NCBI GenBank assembly: GCA_023381515.1
Contig: JAMCQI010000032.1
Coordinates: 1-63,938 of the forward strand
DNA length: 63,938 nt
Reading direction: 5' to 3'
Source of the DNA: Chloroflexota bacterium
GTDB taxonomy: Bacteria > Chloroflexota > Anaerolineae > UBA4142
Shown here: positions 43,410 through 53,304 of the stretch, piece by piece
How the letters are laid out: every line of letters begins with the position of its first letter
Position numbering within the stretch: position 1 is the first letter of the stretch
Notes under the pieces: generated by a model
What the model was told of the DNA's origin: nothing
Seen by the model: the letters and a program-made list of their open reading frames with translations, nothing else
Database searches by the model: none
Position numbers and translations under genes: made by a program

Positions 43410-44422
43410 GGTTCTCGGTCATTATCCCGCTCAAGGGCGACAATCCCTATCTTCGCGAGACTCTCGACGGCCTGATGCAACTCGACCATGCCGATTTCGA
43501 GACGATCCTCTTGCCGGATGAACCTTACTCATGGGGAGATTCGTTCCGGGTCATTCCAACGGGCCCCGTGGGGCCGGCGGCGAAACGGGACCTTGCCCTC
43601 AAGCAGGCCGACGGAGACATCGTGGCTTTTCTCGACGACGACTCCTATCCGGCCCGCGAATGGCTTGCCAATGCCGCGAATTACTTTAACGACCCGCAGG
43701 TGGCAGCAATCGGCGGGCCGGCCGTCACCGCGCTCTCAGACAACTCGCTCCAGGCCGCGAGCGGATACGTATATTCTTCCTTGCTGGGCGGCGGCAACTA
43801 TGCGTATCGCTACCGGCCGGAACGCGTGAGAGAGGTGGACGACTATCCAACCTGTAATCTACTTGTCCGCCGGACCGTTATGGAAGAGCTCGGCGGATTC
43901 GATACCACCTTTTGGCCGGGTGAAGACACCAAGTTATGCCTTGAGATTACGCGCAGACTGCACCTCAAGATCATTTACGCACCGGATGTCGTCGTGTACC
44001 ACCACCGGCGCGCTTTGTTCCGGGGCCATTTAAAACAGGTGCGCAGCTATGCCATGCACCGCGGCTATTTCGTCAAGCGTTTCCCCGAGACCTCCTTCCG
44101 CCTCTCTTATTTTCTGCCGACGGTGCTGGTCCTCGGCATGGTTACCGGAGCGCTGTCGTCACTGCTGATGCCCGTCCTTTGGCCGCTCTACGCGGGGGGG
44201 ATAGGGGTCTATCTGATTGCCGTTCTTCTATCCGCGGCCGCGGCTAGCCAAAGCAGGCGCCTCGCGCCTCTCGTGGCCATGGGCATCGTCGCGACTCATA
44301 TCGTGTACGGAATCTGGTTTGTCGCCGGACTCATCGCGCCGCGCCTGAGCGAAGAGACCTCTGCGACGGCTCCCTTGCAGGCGGCGCCGGGCGAAGCGAA
44401 TCTCAGAGGAACGGCGCAATGA
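43406..44422 (+). CDS. GT2 glycosyltransferase with C-terminal membrane helices
   Basis: 338 residues starting at a GTG that overlaps the previous stop (GTGA). Motifs: FSVIIPLKGDNPYLRETL at the start, the DXD region VAFLDDDSYPAREWL, GGPAVTAL, and the acceptor/base region FDTTFWPGEDTKLCLEI. Two or three hydrophobic segments follow residue 230. The ending is Ala/Thr-rich. Transfers a sugar on the cytoplasmic side, probably during repeat-unit assembly. Confidence 0.88.
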   Translation: MRFSVIIPLKGDNPYLRETLDGLMQLDHADFETILLPDEPYSWGDSFRVIPTGPVGPAAKRDLALKQADGDIVAFLDDDSYPAREWLANAANYFNDPQVAAIGGPAVTALSDNSLQAASGYVYSSLLGGGNYAYRYRPERVREVDDYPTCNLLVRRTVMEELGGFDTTFWPGEDTKLCLEITRRLHLKIIYAPDVVVYHHRRALFRGHLKQVRSYAMHRGYFVKRFPETSFRLSYFLPTVLVLGMVTGALSSLLMPVLWPLYAGGIGVYLIAVLLSAAAASQSRRLAPLVAMGIVATHIVYGIWFVAGLIAPRLSEETSATAPLQAAPGEANLRGTAQ

Positions 44423-45909
44423 AAATTGCGATCGCCTACCCGCCCATCGAATCGCCAAACGGGACGCCTCTCTTGTCCCAGAACCGGCAGTTTCAGTACT
44501 TCCGAGCGCCTACCTACATCTATCCGATGGTGCCCGCGTACGCCGCGAGCCTGCTCCAAGCAAATGGCTATGATGTCCTTTGGCTGGACGGAATTGCCGA
44601 GAAATGGACGTACGGCCAGTTTATCAGAGAGATCGAGAGAGCGCGGCCGGACCTCATGATCATGGAGACCAAGACGCCGGTCGTCAAGACGACGTGGCGG
44701 CAGGTCAAAGAACTGCACGAACGCTTTCCGAGCATGCTCACCGTCCTCGTCGGCGACCACGTTTCCTGGAACCCTCAGGAAACCATGGATCGCTGCCCCG
44801 TCGACTATATTCTGTCCGGTGGAGACTATGATTTCCTCTCGCTCAGCCTGGCGAATCACCTCACGCGGGGCGCCGATCTGGAAGGCGGGATTTGGTGGCG
44901 AGAAAACGGGGCGGCTCGGAATTCCGGCCGCCTGGATATGCGGGCGCACCGGTTGGATAGCCTGCCGTTCATCGACCGGCAATTGACGCGGTGGAAGCTG
45001 TACGCCTACAAAAACGGGAACTATAAGTATACTCCGGGCACCTACACTTTTGCGGGCCGGGACTGCTGGTGGGGCCGCTGCACGTTTTGCGTTTGGGAGT
45101 TCAACCTCTATCCCCAAGGCACCTACCGCGTCCACTCGGTGGAGCGGATGCTGAACGAAGTGCAAGCGCTCGCCGATTTGGGAGTGCGCGAGATTTTCGA
45201 CGACACCGGGACGCTGCCCGGGGGAGCATGGCTCACCCAATTCGCAAAGGGGATGATCGATCGCGGATACAACAAGCATACTCGATTCGGTCACAATATG
45301 CGGTTCAACCTCCTGACCCAGGACCAGTACGCGTTAATGGGCAAGGCAGGCTTTCGGTTCATCCTCTATGGTCTGGAATCAGGCAACCAAAAGACGCTCG
45401 ACCGACTCGACAAGGGCATCCGTGCGGACAAGATCGAAGAAGAGCTGCGCTGGGTGAAGGGAGCCGGACTGTCGCCTCACCTCACCGTCATGATCGGCTA
45501 TCCGTGGGAGACGGCCGACGATTCACAGCGCACGGTCGACTTTGTTCAGGATCTATTCTCCAAAGGACTGGTCGATACGCTGCAGGGAACCATCGTCATC
45601 CCCTACCCAGGTACTCCTCTGTACGACCAATGCAAAGAGAATGGTTGGCTGAAAACGCAGGACTGGGACCGCTATGACATGCGCGAGTCGGTGATGCTCA
45701 ACCCGATCAGCGACGAACAAATTCGGGGCTATGTCCAGCAATTGTACACCGCCTTTATGAGCCCGCGCTTTATCGCGCGACAGGCGCTCTCCATCCGCAG
45801 CGTCAGGGACGTCCAGTTCCTGGCGACGGCCGGAATACGTGTGGCCGGACACTTGATAGATTTTCGGAAAAAGCAGGCGGCCAGCCGCGGCGTGGAACAG
45901 GTTGAGTAG
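44419..45909 (+). CDS. B12-binding-domain-type radical SAM protein with a CX4CX2C cluster motif
   Basis: 496 residues; ATG overlaps the previous stop by 4 nt. The N-terminal 150 residues have the Rossmann-like pattern of cobalamin-binding domains (IAYPPIESPNGTPLL, PAYAASLLQANGYDVLWLDG, ILSGGDYDFL) but no DxHxxG histidine. The radical SAM core has GRDCWWGRCTFCVWEF: spacing Cys-X4-Cys-X2-Cys instead of the usual X3/X2. The core continues with EIFDDTGTLPGG and LYGLESGNQKTLDRLDKG. Embedded between glycosyltransferases, it probably modifies (methylates, epimerises or rearranges) the glycan or its lipid carrier. Confidence 0.85.
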   Translation: MKIAIAYPPIESPNGTPLLSQNRQFQYFRAPTYIYPMVPAYAASLLQANGYDVLWLDGIAEKWTYGQFIREIERARPDLMIMETKTPVVKTTWRQVKELHERFPSMLTVLVGDHVSWNPQETMDRCPVDYILSGGDYDFLSLSLANHLTRGADLEGGIWWRENGAARNSGRLDMRAHRLDSLPFIDRQLTRWKLYAYKNGNYKYTPGTYTFAGRDCWWGRCTFCVWEFNLYPQGTYRVHSVERMLNEVQALADLGVREIFDDTGTLPGGAWLTQFAKGMIDRGYNKHTRFGHNMRFNLLTQDQYALMGKAGFRFILYGLESGNQKTLDRLDKGIRADKIEEELRWVKGAGLSPHLTVMIGYPWETADDSQRTVDFVQDLFSKGLVDTLQGTIVIPYPGTPLYDQCKENGWLKTQDWDRYDMRESVMLNPISDEQIRGYVQQLYTAFMSPRFIARQALSIRSVRDVQFLATAGIRVAGHLIDFRKKQAASRGVEQVE

Positions 45910-45917
45910 AAAAAGGA

Positions 45918-46925
45918 ATGAAATCTGTATCGATTCTGATTCCGACTCTCAACGCGGGCCGTGTCCTCGAAGCCTGCCTCGCCTCAATTGCCCAACAGGA
46001 TTATGACCCTGATCGCGTGGAGATCGTCGTCGCGGACGGAGGCTCGACCGACCAAACCCTGACCATTGCTCGCCGATATACGGACAGAATCTATCCCAAT
46101 CCTCGCCAGACCGGTGAGGCCGGCAAGGCAGTTGCGCTGCAGCACGCCAGCGGCGAGATTGCCGCCTTTATCGATTCGGACAACATCTTGCCCCAAAGGG
46201 ATTGGCTCGCGCGAATGGTCGCGCCGTTTGACGACGCGGAGATTGTGGCAGCTGAACCGATCGAATACACTTATCGCCGCCAGGATGGGTACATCACTCG
46301 CTACTGCGCCTTGATGGGCATGAACGATCCACTCTGCCTTTTCCTGGGCAACTATGACCGCTATTGCACGCTCACGGGCAAATGGACGGACATGCCGGTT
46401 GCGGTGGAGGACGAGGGCACCTTCCTTAAGGTGACCCTGGAAGGGGCGCGACTGCCGACGATTGGAGCCAACGGGTTCCTCGTCCGGCGTTCCGCCCTGG
46501 ATGGCTGTTCGGTCCGGGATTACATTTTCGATATCGACGTCGTTTACGAGCTGCTGCAGCAAGGGCATTGCAAGTTCGCGAAGGTCAAGACCGGCATCGT
46601 ACATGTCTTTTCCGGCAGCGCTGGGACGTTCGTGAGAAAACAAAGGCGGCGGATCAAAGATTACCTCTTTTTCAGCCGCTCTCGCTTGCGCAAGTATCCT
46701 TGGAAGAGCACGGCCAAGGGGCGGCTCGCAAAATTCGTCCTTTACGGCGCAACAATCGTGCCTCTATGGATACAAAGCCTGATCGGTTTTACGCGCAAGC
46801 CCGATTGGGCTTGGGCCTTCCATCCTTTTGCCTGTTGGATCACTCTGTTCGTCTACGGAGCGGAAACGATCCGAGGAACGCTGCCCGGCGCGCAGCTGCA
46901 ATCACGCGAGCATTGGGGACAATAG
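45918..46925 (+). CDS. GT2 glycosyltransferase
   Basis: 335 residues. Starts VSILIPTLNAGRVLEACLASI; VVADGGSTDQT and the DXD-equivalent AFIDSDNILPQRDWL are typical GT-A motifs. A central region, ALMGMNDPLCLFLGNYDRYC, is characteristic of a subgroup seen next to radical SAM enzymes in such loci. One or two C-terminal hydrophobic helices are present. It starts 8 nt after the radical SAM gene, so the two are co-translated. It is followed by an interspersed repeat before the next gene. Confidence 0.88.
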   Translation: MKSVSILIPTLNAGRVLEACLASIAQQDYDPDRVEIVVADGGSTDQTLTIARRYTDRIYPNPRQTGEAGKAVALQHASGEIAAFIDSDNILPQRDWLARMVAPFDDAEIVAAEPIEYTYRRQDGYITRYCALMGMNDPLCLFLGNYDRYCTLTGKWTDMPVAVEDEGTFLKVTLEGARLPTIGANGFLVRRSALDGCSVRDYIFDIDVVYELLQQGHCKFAKVKTGIVHVFSGSAGTFVRKQRRRIKDYLFFSRSRLRKYPWKSTAKGRLAKFVLYGATIVPLWIQSLIGFTRKPDWAWAFHPFACWITLFVYGAETIRGTLPGAQLQSREHWGQ

Positions 46926-46982
46926 AGTCGCGAATGCAAGCAGGTCTTGTTGTACTGTTGCAACGGAAAAGTCTTGCGTGGT

Positions 46983-47098
46983 TGTCATTGCGAGCGAAGC
47001 GTCCCGTGGCACTCAACGGGCGCAATCCCCAAGTTACAGGGAGATTGCTTCGGGTTCGCCGACCGATAACTGCTGTCGGACGAACCCTCGCAATGACA
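46983..47098. repeat. Interspersed palindromic repeat (TGTCATTGCGAG type)
   Basis: TGTCATTGCGAG (46983-46994) and CTCGCAATGACA (47087-47098) form 12-bp perfect terminal inverted repeats. Inside are GAGATTGCTTCG and an imperfect stem GGGTTCG/CGAACCC. Elements with GTCATTGCGAGCGAAGC ends and an inner GAGATTGCTTC are familiar intergenic repeats in several bacterial groups. Here it splits the glycan locus between a GT2 and a GT4 gene. Confidence 0.75.
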
Positions 47099-47132
47099 CA
47101 ACCCCGCAGGATTAGATTGTTGAACTACTACT

Positions 47133-48317
47133 ATGCCATCCGCAAAAACGATCCTGATCATCTGTCCATTTAGCAAGCCGAATCTGGGAGGCGTCGAAGC
47201 GCATCTCGAAAAGCTGACGACTTATCTCCTCGCTCACGATTATCGAGTCTTTCTGCTCACGTATCAGCCCCTGACCACCCGAGCGAAGGGAGAGCGGATC
47301 GAGAAGCGCGGCCAGCTCGAAATCCACCGCGTGAGTTGGTTCGGAAACGGATGGTTCCCGATCCTCGAACCGTATTTTCCCCTCGTCTTTCTGTACCTTT
47401 TCCCTGGCCTCTTCCTCTGCAGCCTGATCTTTTACGCCCGGCATCATCGCGAAATCGATTGCATCCACGCCCATGGATTGGTGGCGGCCGCCATCGCCAA
47501 GATCCTCGCCAAGGTGGCGCCCAAAAGGACGGTCGTCAGCACGCACGCCATCTACCATTTTGAGAATAGAAGACTCCTGGCTTTTTTGAACCGCTGGCTG
47601 TTGGGTTCGTTCGATCGCATTCTCGCGGTGGGTGAACCGTCCCGGCAAGAGTTGATTGGAATCGGCCTGGCGCCAGACAAGATTGCCGTCCACCCCAACT
47701 GGGTAGACCTGGACGTTTTCCGCTCCATCGGGCGAGAGACGGCGCGGCAGCGCCTCGGCCTGGACCGCCCGACTGCGTTCTTTGCCGGACGGCTGCTCGA
47801 GAAAAAGGGGGTGCTGTTGATTCTCGCGGCTGCCAAGCAGCTGCCCGGCTTGCGCTTTATTTTTGCCGGCGACGGGCCGCTCAAGGAGACGGTCACCCAA
47901 GCCGCCTCAGAGTTCTCGAACGTGAGTTGGGCCGGAGCGATTTCGGAGGTCGCGCGGCTGGTCGAGTACTATAACGCGGCGGATGTCTTTGTATCGCTCC
48001 CGCTTTATGAAGAGGGTTTTGCCGGAGTGTACCTGGAAGCCCTTGCGTGCGGCACACCGGTGATTGCTTCGAAGCGAGGCTGCCTGCCCTATTTCCTGGA
48101 TCCTTCAGTCGCGACGCTGATCGAGCCGACGGTAGAAAACCTCGTGCGGCAGCTCGGCGAGTTGCAAGCCAGCACGAGCCAAAATCAAGCGCAAAGAGAA
48201 CGATGCCGCCAATATGCCATAGACCATTTCGGCGAAGAGAATGTTCAGGTGATTACGACAAGCTATGAGGGCCCGGAGACCGGTGCAGGTCGCGTTGCCG
48301 TCATCATGAACGGCTAG
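47133..48317 (+). CDS. GT4-family glycosyltransferase
   Basis: 394 residues. The N-terminal GT-B half starts LIICPFSKPNLGGVEAHLEKL; a hydrophobic segment near residues 78-103 may dock the membrane. The nucleotide-sugar half has VGEPSRQELIGIGLAPDKIAV, FAGRLLEKKGV and the donor-binding E-x7-E motif PLYEEGFAGVYLEALACGTPVI. It is the first gene after the interspersed repeat; no clear promoter was seen before it, so read-through from upstream is likely. Confidence 0.9.
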   Translation: MPSAKTILIICPFSKPNLGGVEAHLEKLTTYLLAHDYRVFLLTYQPLTTRAKGERIEKRGQLEIHRVSWFGNGWFPILEPYFPLVFLYLFPGLFLCSLIFYARHHREIDCIHAHGLVAAAIAKILAKVAPKRTVVSTHAIYHFENRRLLAFLNRWLLGSFDRILAVGEPSRQELIGIGLAPDKIAVHPNWVDLDVFRSIGRETARQRLGLDRPTAFFAGRLLEKKGVLLILAAAKQLPGLRFIFAGDGPLKETVTQAASEFSNVSWAGAISEVARLVEYYNAADVFVSLPLYEEGFAGVYLEALACGTPVIASKRGCLPYFLDPSVATLIEPTVENLVRQLGELQASTSQNQAQRERCRQYAIDHFGEENVQVITTSYEGPETGAGRVAVIMNG

Positions 48318-48326
48318 AGAGCATTC

Positions 48327-49529
48327 TTGGAGCACCCATCCACAACGCCGCTGAACATCCATATCATTGCCAATGCCACCATCGGTTCCGAAATGAGCGG
48401 CGGCGATCGCATCTTTATTGAATGCGCGCGCCGTTGGGCGGCGTGGGGACACCGCGTGCATGTCTACGTATGGGAAGAGGGCTACGCACTGTGTCGGAAA
48501 AACGGCCTGGATGGCGTTACCTATCACGTTTGGCGCATCGGCCCGCTCAAGGAGCTCGGCTTTGCCTTGCCCTATTTCTTCCGCACCTTGCGCGGCCTCA
48601 TCGGAGCGCTACGCGTCGCACGAGACGCGGCCGGACCGAGCGTGGTATATTCCGCCTCGGACTTTTGGCCCGATTCGCTGCCGGGCCTTGCGATGGCGCA
48701 TCACTTGAACGCCCCCTGGATCGCAGCTCTGTACCTGTTCGCACCCAACCCTTTCAAAGGCTTTCGCGGGAGCCATCGTGAGGGATACCGTCTGCCCGCG
48801 CCGAGAACGGTGCTTTACTATCTCTCGCAAAAACCGGTCGACGGCCTCATCACACGCTGCGCCAGGGCTGTTTTTGTGACGAGTGAGCCGGACCGGCAGA
48901 TTTACGTGAGGCGGGGGTTCAATCCGGATTCCGTCGTCGCCGTCAAGGGGGGCGTAGATATTGCCGAGGCGCGGCGAACGCCGGCGGCGGAACCAAACAA
49001 GTACGCCGCCGTCTTTGTCGGTCGTTTTCATCCGCAGAAAGGCGTGCTCGAACTCGTCGACATTTGGGATCGCGTGCGGCAGTCCAAGGCCAACGCGCGC
49101 TTGGCCGTCATCGGCGTGGGCGCCTTGGAGCAACAGATGCGCCAGGAGATCGAACGGCGGGGTTTGGGCGCGAATGTTGATTTCCTTGGTTTCAAGGATG
49201 GCGAAGCCAAGTACCGCATCGTCAAGTCGAGCCGCGTATTTCTGCATCCGGCGGTTTATGACAGCGGAGGTATGGCCGCGGTCGAGGCGATGGCGTGCGG
49301 CCTGCCCGCGGTCGGGTTTGACCTGCCCGCGCTCAAGACCTATTACCCGCAAGGGATGCTCAAGGCGCCTATCGGAGATACGGCCGCTTTTGCGCGCCGC
49401 GTGCTGGACCTGCTGGACGATCCCGCGTTGTATGCCCGCACGAGCGCCGACGCCCTGTGTCTCGCAGAACAATGGGATTGGGACCGGAGAGCTGCGGAGA
49501 TTCTGGAGAAGGTCAAGACCGCCTTATAG
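48327..49529 (+). CDS. GT4-family glycosyltransferase
   Basis: 400 residues from a TTG at 48327 with GAGAG upstream. GT-B fold: HIIANATIGSEMSGGDRIFIECARRW at the N-terminus, FVGRFHPQKGVLELV and the donor site HPAVYDSGGMAAVEAMACGLPAVGFD in the C-terminal half. It follows the preceding GT4 by 9 nt and is part of the same transcript. The acceptor and sugar are unknown. Confidence 0.88.
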   Translation: MEHPSTTPLNIHIIANATIGSEMSGGDRIFIECARRWAAWGHRVHVYVWEEGYALCRKNGLDGVTYHVWRIGPLKELGFALPYFFRTLRGLIGALRVARDAAGPSVVYSASDFWPDSLPGLAMAHHLNAPWIAALYLFAPNPFKGFRGSHREGYRLPAPRTVLYYLSQKPVDGLITRCARAVFVTSEPDRQIYVRRGFNPDSVVAVKGGVDIAEARRTPAAEPNKYAAVFVGRFHPQKGVLELVDIWDRVRQSKANARLAVIGVGALEQQMRQEIERRGLGANVDFLGFKDGEAKYRIVKSSRVFLHPAVYDSGGMAAVEAMACGLPAVGFDLPALKTYYPQGMLKAPIGDTAAFARRVLDLLDDPALYARTSADALCLAEQWDWDRRAAEILEKVKTAL

Positions 49530-49590
49530 GCTGCACTGAACAGGCATCGACAGGTCAGGCTCAACATCTCTTTTCAGATTCGGAGGGTTC

Positions 49591-52500
49591 TTGCACGGTT
49601 CGCACAAGATCTTGCGCGTATTGGTCAGGGGCTGGCCTCTCTATATCTTTGTTTTGCTGATTGCCATCTCCTTGCGGTATGTCCTGGCGCTGCCGGGAAC
49701 GATTGGGCAGAGCTGGGACTGGGAGGTTTCAGCTTTCGCGAGCCAGATCTGGGCGCATCTCTCGCACGATTTTTACGCCTGGGACTATCAACTGCGCGGC
49801 GGATTCTACGCTCCGTTCAAACCGGCGGGCTGGTACTCGGTCTTGGCTCTGCCGCTGTCGATTTTCGGCGGCGAGGTTTTCTCCAAAGCGTTCATCGCCG
49901 GACTGATGCTTCTCGCCGGAATCAGCATGCGCCAGTTTGCGACCGGTGTGCTCAAGCTAAATGGCCGGTGGAGCACGACAGCCGGTGCCCTCTACATGCT
50001 GTCCCCTGTTGTATACAGCCGCATCATGGCGGGACACAATCTTCTCCTGCCTTATGCGCTCCTACCTCTCCTGCTTCTGTACACCTTCCGTACGATGCAG
50101 GACTGCGCCGTGAAGGGTCACGTGCCGTGGCGCAACGCCGTCGCGGCGGGCTTGCTGCTGGGCCTGCAGGCGATCCATACCAGCCTGATGATCCTGGCCG
50201 GTGTTTTGGTTGGACTAGTAATCCTGCTCGCATTCCTCAAATCACCTCACCGCAGAGCGGTCGTCGCGAGCGCCGGTGTCATGGCGGCCCTCTTTGCCCT
50301 GCTCAACATTTATTGGGCACTGCCCATGGCGGCTGGTTACTTGTCGAGCGGCACGCTCTATCACAGCGGCTCTTCGCTCGATTCGCCGAGCGCGGTGACC
50401 GCGACCTCAGTGGTCAGCCAGAGGCAGAACCTGTTTGATATCGCGACTCAGCCGCTGCAGGAAGCTCTCCGGCAGCACGCGTTCGTCGGCTATCATACCG
50501 AATTCTCGTATCCCGTGCCAAACGAGCTAGCTTCTCTCTGGGTCGTCGTCAGTTTTCTTTTGCCGCTCGCCGCTTTTGCCGTCCTTCTCTTTCGCAACGA
50601 ACCGGACGATGCCTACTTGACGCTGGCGATCTCCGGGCTTTTGGGCGTGACCCTCGTTTCGGGCGCGAGCGTTTTGACGGGGCAGGTGATTTATCAATGG
50701 CTCATGACGCATGCGTTTCCCATCTGGGCCGAGTTTGGGAACACGGTGCGTGCGCTGCCCCTTGTCACCCTCGCCTATTCCGGGCTCGTCCCTGCGTTCG
50801 CCCAACGAGCGACGGGCCGCCTCAAGCTCACCGCTCAGGTAGCGGCGGCCGCGCCGATAGTCTTGGTCCTCCTTATCTATGTCTCGCCTTTCCTCGCGGG
50901 ATGGACCCTCGTAGACCCCAAGGATCCGCTTGCGCTCAAGGCGTACCAACCAAGCAGCGCAGACCAAGAGGTCTATAACTTTCTCCGGAACGACTCGGGC
51001 GATTACCGCGTTACCTACGTTCCACCACCCTGGACATTCTACCCAGAGTTGTATGATCTCGGCTACCAGTGGATGGGCGGAGAATCGCCGCATCCCGAAT
51101 TCTTTCTCCCCTATCAAAACCCCGAAGCCTGGCGGAGCGCCTCTGATTTTCGTTCCGACATCCATGACTCGCTTTCCGGCAAGCTGCTGGGGCTGGGTGC
51201 GGTCAAGTATGTCATTTATCCCCGCGGCCGCTTTGTCAATCCTTCTCTCGGCCTTTCTCCGGCGCCTTTGCCGCAGGTCGCTGGACCCAGCGATCTTGGC
51301 GGGGCCGATAACACGGCGAACGCTCGCTTTATCGACCAGGTGTTACAGACGCAGCGGGACCTTGTGCCGGTCTCCGGCCCCTTTACCCCGACGATTCTCT
51401 TGAGGAATGACGCGTATTTGCCGCGGATCTATGCAGCTCCCCAAGCCACAATCGTTCACGGCGACAGCAACCTCCTGTCCACGATCGCCGATTCCTCCTT
51501 TTTCGATCGACAGCCCGCGATTTTCTTTGACGCCCAGCAGGCGAGCGCCAGTCTGAAACAGTTGGAAAATCTTGCGAACCGGGTAATCGAGGTCCTGCCG
51601 GGGAGTGGTTCGAGTCGATCAGACAACCCGGGGACCCCTGCCTCGTATCTTGTTACCGCCGCGCCCCTATCCAGTCCAAATGCGTCCTTTTCCATTCCGC
51701 ATGATCGAGCTTATACCATCCGCGTGCAGGCTTTTCGATTTCAGTCCTCACCCGACCGGCCGGAGGATGTAACGAGGGCGACTTTTGAAAGAATACAGGT
51801 AGATGAGGGAGCAGGCTGGAGCAGTAACACGCCCTTTAACTATAACCTTTCGCCGGATGCCAAATCGCTCCAGGTTGTCGCCTACCTGGATAAACCATCC
51901 GTCACGGATCAATATGTGCTAATGGAGGAAACGGTCGAGCCGCTGAGCCTGGCGGATTATCCCGAGCTACGAATCACGTCACAGGTTGAGAATCCTTCTG
52001 CGCAAGCCATCGCAGTGCAACTCAGCTTGGATCTGAATGACGACGGCGTTGCCGACGCGACCTGGACCAGCCCGGTGCTCGCGCATACGAACCTGCGTAA
52101 CGACGGGTGGAATGCATTCGACATGGTGCGCGCCGAGTTCCCCAATCAGGCGCATTATCGCGTGGTTGGCGTTGCCGTTCGCTTTGAGAAAAAGCCGCTT
52201 GAGTCCTGGGAGCGCGTCGATTATGCGGCCGGCCTGTATACTTTTGGGCTCCAGGATGTTGGTTTGTACGCGCAGTCCTCTGCACCCGGCTGGGCATGGC
52301 GGCGACCCGAACTAGCCCCACGGCAGGAGACGACCCTTGTCCGATCTCTTACGGGTCTGGACGTCCAGCGCTTTCCTGTTCTGCTGGATTACCATGTGGA
52401 TGGGCCGGCAACTCTGTATGCGAACGCGCAGTTGATCACAGTCAACGCCCAGGGAGCACAGAAAGCGATTCCCGCCGGTTCTTGGCGGTTCGATCCGTAC

Positions 52501-53304
52501 TCCAATGGAACTCTCACCCTGGACGTGCGCGAGCAACTGCTCGGGGCAACCGTCGAGTCGGGGTGGACGGCGACCCGAGTTGAATTGACGGTCCAGCGCC
52601 TCCGCGCGCGTCCAGAGTTGCGCTCGACAACGCTCTCGCTCGGCCCCGCGGGCGCGCGGTGGCTGGCGGATGCGTCAAACAAGATCGACTTGCCCCCTCC
52701 TGCCTTGATGCTGGATGGCAAGCCGATTGCTTTGAAGGAAATCCCTACGGATGCCGACCACCTGCGCTATCAAGCGCAAGATGTGTTCCTCCCCGCAGGC
52801 AAGCACAGTGTCGCGGCGGCCTATTCGGATCCGGCTAGCCCCTATTCGGTTGAATCAATTGAAATTGAACCGGCGGACTCACATCCAGCGGCGTCGCCTC
52901 CCAATCTCACTTTCGAGAGCATCAACCCAACGCGTTTCCGCGTCCACGTCACCAACGCGCAGGCACCCTACTTTCTGGTGTTTAGCGAAACATTCGACCC
53001 GGGTTGGAGCGCGCGGACGGCCGAGGCGACGGACGCTCGCCCCAAGGGATTGGACCCGAGCCATTGGTACGCGCAGTCTTCCTTGCTCAGCGCTGTTCTC
53101 GAAGGCGGCGGCACCCAGATTTCCGATCACTATCTCGCGAACGGTTATGCGAACGGCTGGTACGTGGACAAGATGGGAACCTATGATATCATCGTCGAGT
53201 TCATGCCGCAGCGGTTGTACGAGGCTGGATGGATCGTGTCGTCGATCACATTTGCTGGTATCGTCGTCTTGCTAGCATGGCGGCGCAAGGGGCGATCGAG
53301 TTGA
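49591..53304 (+). CDS. Giant GT-C-like membrane protein with a large extracytoplasmic beta-rich region (AftD-like features)
   Basis: 1,237 residues from a TTG with GGAGGG 3 nt before it. Residues 10-440 contain about thirteen helices; the first outer loop holds an acidic motif in GQSWDWEVSAFASQ, the usual place for the GT-C catalytic Asp/Glu. Residues 450-1200 are soluble and rich in beta-sandwich-like sequence, ending in FSETFDPGWSA and HYLANGYANGWYV, a pattern like the C-terminal region of AftD arabinofuranosyltransferases or YfhO-type proteins. A last helix (IVSSITFAGIVVLLAW) closes the protein. It probably transfers polyprenyl-phosphate-linked sugars outside the membrane. Confidence 0.75.
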   Translation: MHGSHKILRVLVRGWPLYIFVLLIAISLRYVLALPGTIGQSWDWEVSAFASQIWAHLSHDFYAWDYQLRGGFYAPFKPAGWYSVLALPLSIFGGEVFSKAFIAGLMLLAGISMRQFATGVLKLNGRWSTTAGALYMLSPVVYSRIMAGHNLLLPYALLPLLLLYTFRTMQDCAVKGHVPWRNAVAAGLLLGLQAIHTSLMILAGVLVGLVILLAFLKSPHRRAVVASAGVMAALFALLNIYWALPMAAGYLSSGTLYHSGSSLDSPSAVTATSVVSQRQNLFDIATQPLQEALRQHAFVGYHTEFSYPVPNELASLWVVVSFLLPLAAFAVLLFRNEPDDAYLTLAISGLLGVTLVSGASVLTGQVIYQWLMTHAFPIWAEFGNTVRALPLVTLAYSGLVPAFAQRATGRLKLTAQVAAAAPIVLVLLIYVSPFLAGWTLVDPKDPLALKAYQPSSADQEVYNFLRNDSGDYRVTYVPPPWTFYPELYDLGYQWMGGESPHPEFFLPYQNPEAWRSASDFRSDIHDSLSGKLLGLGAVKYVIYPRGRFVNPSLGLSPAPLPQVAGPSDLGGADNTANARFIDQVLQTQRDLVPVSGPFTPTILLRNDAYLPRIYAAPQATIVHGDSNLLSTIADSSFFDRQPAIFFDAQQASASLKQLENLANRVIEVLPGSGSSRSDNPGTPASYLVTAAPLSSPNASFSIPHDRAYTIRVQAFRFQSSPDRPEDVTRATFERIQVDEGAGWSSNTPFNYNLSPDAKSLQVVAYLDKPSVTDQYVLMEETVEPLSLADYPELRITSQVENPSAQAIAVQLSLDLNDDGVADATWTSPVLAHTNLRNDGWNAFDMVRAEFPNQAHYRVVGVAVRFEKKPLESWERVDYAAGLYTFGLQDVGLYAQSSAPGWAWRRPELAPRQETTLVRSLTGLDVQRFPVLLDYHVDGPATLYANAQLITVNAQGAQKAIPAGSWRFDPYSNGTLTLDVREQLLGATVESGWTATRVELTVQRLRARPELRSTTLSLGPAGARWLADASNKIDLPPPALMLDGKPIALKEIPTDADHLRYQAQDVFLPAGKHSVAAAYSDPASPYSVESIEIEPADSHPAASPPNLTFESINPTRFRVHVTNAQAPYFLVFSETFDPGWSARTAEATDARPKGLDPSHWYAQSSLLSAVLEGGGTQISDHYLANGYANGWYVDKMGTYDIIVEFMPQRLYEAGWIVSSITFAGIVVLLAWRRKGRSS

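Noticed and set aside
44419..45909. Classical base-off/His-on cobalamin binding
   Set aside because: No DxHxxG motif; the only similar segment is GDHVSW, which lacks the following Gly, so any cobalamin would be bound differently.
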